A stretch of 48,075 nt of DNA from an uncultured Clostridia bacterium. GTDB taxonomy: Bacteria; Bacillota; Clostridia; Christensenellales; UBA1242. A program made the translations under genes and the position numbers. Shown in pieces: positions 45,966 through 48,075 of this stretch; within the stretch, counting starts at the first letter, position 1, and each line of letters starts with the position of its first letter. Location: contig CALWTL010000007.1 of the NCBI GenBank assembly GCA_944384445.1, positions 1 through 48,075 of the forward strand, in the 5' to 3' direction. The notes under the pieces are model-generated. The model was not told the origin of the DNA. It saw nothing but the letters and a program-made list of their open reading frames with translations, and searched no databases.

Positions 45966-46490
45966 ATAATTTTTCAAAAACCCTTTATAAAGAATAATTT
46001 TATTTTGCAATTTCAAAAAATCAATAGGTTTTATGATTTTAGGTAAATTATCAGCATTTTCTATTCCTAAATAAACTAAACATGCTCTAACAAACTGAGA
46101 ACAATAATATCTATGAACTGCTTCATGATTTTTTTTAAAACAAGCGTATATTACACCTAAATAATTATATTTAAATTGTATTTTATTTTCTGATAAATAA
46201 TTAATCATAAATTTTATTTTATCATACTGTTCATCTGTTATCTTTAATTCTAAAACCATAGCTTTAGTTTTTGTAAAGCGTTTAAATGTTCCAATGTTTC
46301 TCCCCTCTTGTACAAATCCTCCTATAAATGGATTGTATGGATTAAGACGCCCAAATGAATACATTTTGTCTAAAGTTGGACTAAGTGAAATTGATGCATG
46401 ATTATATTCAGCACCTGTAAAAAACTTCAATGCTCTCGAAAACATTGTACCTGTTTGACTTAATATAATATATATGCTTCTTTCATTCAT
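45954..46490 (-). CDS. Permuted NlpC/P60 (YiiX-like) cysteine hydrolase-like protein
   Basis: The 178-aa protein has the order of the circularly permuted papain-like NlpC/P60 proteins (YiiX/YebB type): an early His in YNHASISLS (about residue 31) and a late Cys in RYYCSQFVRACL (about 130). Such proteins act on amide or ester bonds, often of lipids or peptides. No signal peptide is seen, so it is probably cytoplasmic. The C-terminus overlaps the 3' end of the broken gene by 12 bp on the other strand. No Shine-Dalgarno is clear. Confidence 0.7.
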   Translation of the reverse strand: MNERSIYIILSQTGTMFSRALKFFTGAEYNHASISLSPTLDKMYSFGRLNPYNPFIGGFVQEGRNIGTFKRFTKTKAMVLELKITDEQYDKIKFMINYLSENKIQFKYNYLGVIYACFKKNHEAVHRYYCSQFVRACLVYLGIENADNLPKIIKPIDFLKLQNKIILYKGFLKNYSII

Positions 46491-46555
46491 AGTTTAATTA
46501 ATATACTATTTAATTATATCACATATTCATAACTTTACAAACCTTTTTCAAACAT

Positions 46556-46584
46556 TTGTCAAGTTTAAATATTTTGTTTATAAT
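46556..46584 (+). promoter_or_regulatory. Promoter of the deoxyinosine glycosylase, predicted leaderless
   Basis: TTGTCA (46556-46561), a 17-nt spacer and perfect TATAAT (46579-46584) leave 6 nt (AAGATA) before the ATG. This is the cleanest example of the class. Confidence 0.75.
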
Positions 46585-46590
46585 AAGATA

Positions 46591-47079
46591 ATGAAAAATT
46601 TTGAATTAATTGAACATCCATTTAATCCCATTTTTGATGAAAATAGTAAAATATTAATACTTGGCAGTATGCCATCAGAAAAATCACGCTTGGCAAATAT
46701 TTATTATGGAAATCCTCATAATAGATTTTGGAAAATTATATCTACCATTTTAAATGCACCCTACCCTAAAACAAATCAAGATAAAATAAAATTAGTAAAA
46801 GATAACAAAATAGCTTTATGGGATGTTTTATATTCTTGCGAAATAATTGGTTCTAGTGATTCAAGTATTAAAAATGCTAAAGTAAATGATTTTAATATAA
46901 TAACTAGCAAAGCAAAAATTAAAGCAGTATTTACTTTAGGTTATACTGCAACAAAACTATACCAAAAATTCACAGGTAAAAATTCAATTTATTTACCAAG
47001 CACTAGTCCTGCAAATTGTGCAATGTCTGATGAAATGTTAATCATTGCATATAAAAAAATTTTAAAATATTTAAATTAG
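46591..47079 (+). CDS. DNA-deoxyinosine glycosylase (UDG superfamily, HDG type)
   Basis: It removes hypoxanthine, formed by adenine deamination, from DNA. The family pattern is ILILGSMPSEKS, YYGNPHNRFW, ALWDVLYSCE, FTLGYTA and LPSTSPAN. The 162-aa length is normal for the HDG group. It is the second UDG-superfamily gene in the window beside ung. The transcript is predicted leaderless. Confidence 0.88.
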   Translation: MKNFELIEHPFNPIFDENSKILILGSMPSEKSRLANIYYGNPHNRFWKIISTILNAPYPKTNQDKIKLVKDNKIALWDVLYSCEIIGSSDSSIKNAKVNDFNIITSKAKIKAVFTLGYTATKLYQKFTGKNSIYLPSTSPANCAMSDEMLIIAYKKILKYLN

Positions 47080-47136
47080 GATAAATATTTTAAATACAAA
47101 AATTATTAATATATAATTAAAATTTTATAAAATCTC

Positions 47137-47165
47137 TTGTCAAAATATTTTTTTTATGTTATATT
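47137..47165 (+). promoter_or_regulatory. Promoter of tRNA-Ser
   Basis: TTGTCA (47137-47142), a 17-nt spacer and TATATT with extended TG (47160-47165) lie about 115 nt before the tRNA. The gap 47080-47284 holds nothing else I can name. Confidence 0.6.
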
Positions 47166-47284
47166 ATAAAAGTACAAGCATTATTTTAATATTATAAAAC
47201 TAATATTAATGTTTTCAATGCTCACACAATTATATAAGATTATATTTACTCAATAAATTTTATAAATCAATAAAAAAATATTAT

Positions 47285-47372
47285 GGAGGTTTGGCTGAGC
47301 GGTCTAAAGCAGTGGTCTTGAAAACCACCGATGTGAAAGCATCCTGGGGTTCGAATCCCTAAGCCTCCGCCA
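47285..47372 (+). tRNA. tRNA-Ser (UGA)
   Basis: The acceptor stem GGAGGTT/AGCCTCC (one T-G), the anticodon stem GTGGT/ACCAC with loop CTTGAAA (anticodon TGA, reads UCA), a long variable arm and the T-arm GGGGTTCGAATCCCT fit tRNA-Ser. CCA is encoded (47370-47372). The 3' part doubles as the end of a recombinase gene. Confidence 0.97.
47359..47372. other. Candidate attachment (att) site in the tRNA-Ser 3' end
   Basis: The recombinase stop codon (TAG, 47359-47361 on the minus strand) and its last codons lie in the tRNA 3' end, so the tRNA is the likely integration target. The exact core and the other att copy lie outside the window. Confidence 0.55.
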
Positions 47373-48075
47373 ATCGTGAGCAATCCGAACCCTTTGGGTT
47401 TGATTGCTCCTTTTTATTTTCTATGTATTCAATTTCTTGTGATATATCTGGCTTTTCGCTTATCTTTAATTGTTTACTTTTATCGTTTGTAATATTAAAA
47501 TAAATTTCACAATGGTCATCATATAAAACAATTCTATTTACAAACATATCAATCAGTCTTTGTTTTGCATTTTCAAGAGAATAATCTAAATCTTTAAAAG
47601 ACTTCAAATATTCATATATAAGTTCTTCACTTAATGGTTTAATTGTTAGCATTTGTCTGCTAGCAATTTTTTCTTTTATTTCTCGTATTCTTACTTCAAG
47701 TTCTTTCATTCTATCGTTTGTTGTGTCGTTAAAAATTCCATTTTCAAGAGCAGTTAAAATGTTCTTCAATTTTTTGTTATTGTCTTGAAGTTCTTTATTT
47801 AGACTTTCTAAAATTGTATCTTTTTCAATGCTTTTGTTATATGTATCAGCCAATACTTTACTTATACTTTTTAAGTTTGTATGTTGCATAAATTCCTGTG
47901 TTGCAGACAAAACTATTTCTTCTATGTAATTTTTAGAAACAGATTTTTTATCACATTCAGATTTATTCTTCTTTTTTGTAAAGCATTTGTAATAATTATA
48001 AATTGTGCCAAGTTTACCTTTTCCACTATCTCCGGTCATTAAACTACCACATTTGCCACAAATTAACTTGCCACT
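47359..48075 (-). CDS. Large serine recombinase, C-terminal part (5' end beyond window)
   Basis: The frame is open to the right edge, so only the C-terminal part of the gene is here. It has the zinc ribbon CGKCG ... YKC ... SECD, then a long coiled coil (KSIEKDTILESLNKELQDNNKK, RMKELEVRIREIKEKIAS) and the C-terminal LSEELIYEYLKSF region of large serine integrases. The catalytic N-terminus is missing. The last residues, DCSRLAEA then stop, are coded by terminator and tRNA-Ser sequence. Such integrases move prophages and ICEs, so an element starts here. Confidence 0.87.
   Translation of the reverse strand, partial: SGKLICGKCGSLMTGDSGKGKLGTIYNYYKCFTKKKNKSECDKKSVSKNYIEEIVLSATQEFMQHTNLKSISKVLADTYNKSIEKDTILESLNKELQDNNKKLKNILTALENGIFNDTTNDRMKELEVRIREIKEKIASRQMLTIKPLSEELIYEYLKSFKDLDYSLENAKQRLIDMFVNRIVLYDDHCEIYFNITNDKSKQLKISEKPDISQEIEYIENKKEQSNPKGSDCSRLAEA
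47378..47415 (+). terminator. Terminator of tRNA-Ser, inside the recombinase gene
   Basis: GAGCAATC-CG-AACCC-TTT-GGGTT-T-GATTGCTC is followed by CTTTTT. It terminates tRNA-Ser transcription and lies within the recombinase coding end on the other strand. Confidence 0.8.

Overview
The window is very AT-rich (about a quarter G+C by eye) chromosomal DNA from a spore-forming member of the Bacillota (Firmicutes), most likely a clostridial or related uncultured gut-type lineage. The evidence is a full spoIVA, a SpoIVFB-type site-2 protease beside a Mre/Min cluster and rplU-prp-rpmA, a long Bacillus/Clostridium-type SRP RNA, an L27 with a cleavable N-terminus, FloA/NfeD, and consensus sigma-A promoters. 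The standard code is used (for example, TGA ends enolase). No species can be named from sequence alone.

Layout. 1-4.0 kb: a GT2 glycosyltransferase cut by the window edge, a membrane-bound XRE regulator, class II fructose-bisphosphate aldolase and an unknown membrane protein. 4.1-9.8 kb (minus): rplU-prp-rpmA from its own strong promoter with a candidate L21 leader, then the ppx-like / mreB-like / minD / minE-like / spoIVFB cluster. 9.9-12.2 kb: overlapping genes for a pseudouridine synthase, a SAM methyltransferase and a CBS protein. 12.3-17.7 kb: SRP RNA, an MFS protein, polA, tRNA-Leu(CAA), pyrophosphatase. 17.8-21.7 kb: a heterodimeric ABC exporter with a MarR-like operator. 21.9-27.4 kb: floA/nfeD, ogg, rsmD and several small membrane proteins. 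27.5-32.2 kb: spoIVA with a sigma-E-like promoter, a coiled-coil protein, lgt, a WG-repeat protein. 32.3-38.0 kb: glmM, ung, a 22-codon membrane peptide, acpS, recX, eno, cmk. 38.2-41.3 kb: two unknown proteins behind strong promoters. 41.3-47.1 kb: rubrerythrin, rarA, gapA, a broken membrane-protein gene, a permuted NlpC/P60-like protein and a deoxyinosine glycosylase. 47.3 kb to end: tRNA-Ser(UGA) with the 3' part of a large serine recombinase whose stop codon lies inside the tRNA gene, so a mobile element begins here and runs off the right edge.

The most notable pattern is a class of genes with no Shine-Dalgarno sequence whose start codon lies 5-7 nt after a sigma-A -10 box: polA, rsmD, lgt, glmM, ung, recX, rarA, the deoxyinosine glycosylase and a 22-aa peptide. 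Their mRNAs should be leaderless, and many of the products act in DNA replication or repair. Other genes in the window have good AGGAGG-type sites. Also notable are two adjacent actin-fold (Ppx-like and MreB-like) proteins that both lack the glycine-rich phosphate loop, a gene interrupted by two in-frame stops, a 748-aa membrane protein with a charged repetitive tail, and a Ser/Thr/Lys-rich membrane-anchored protein with a short paralogue next door.
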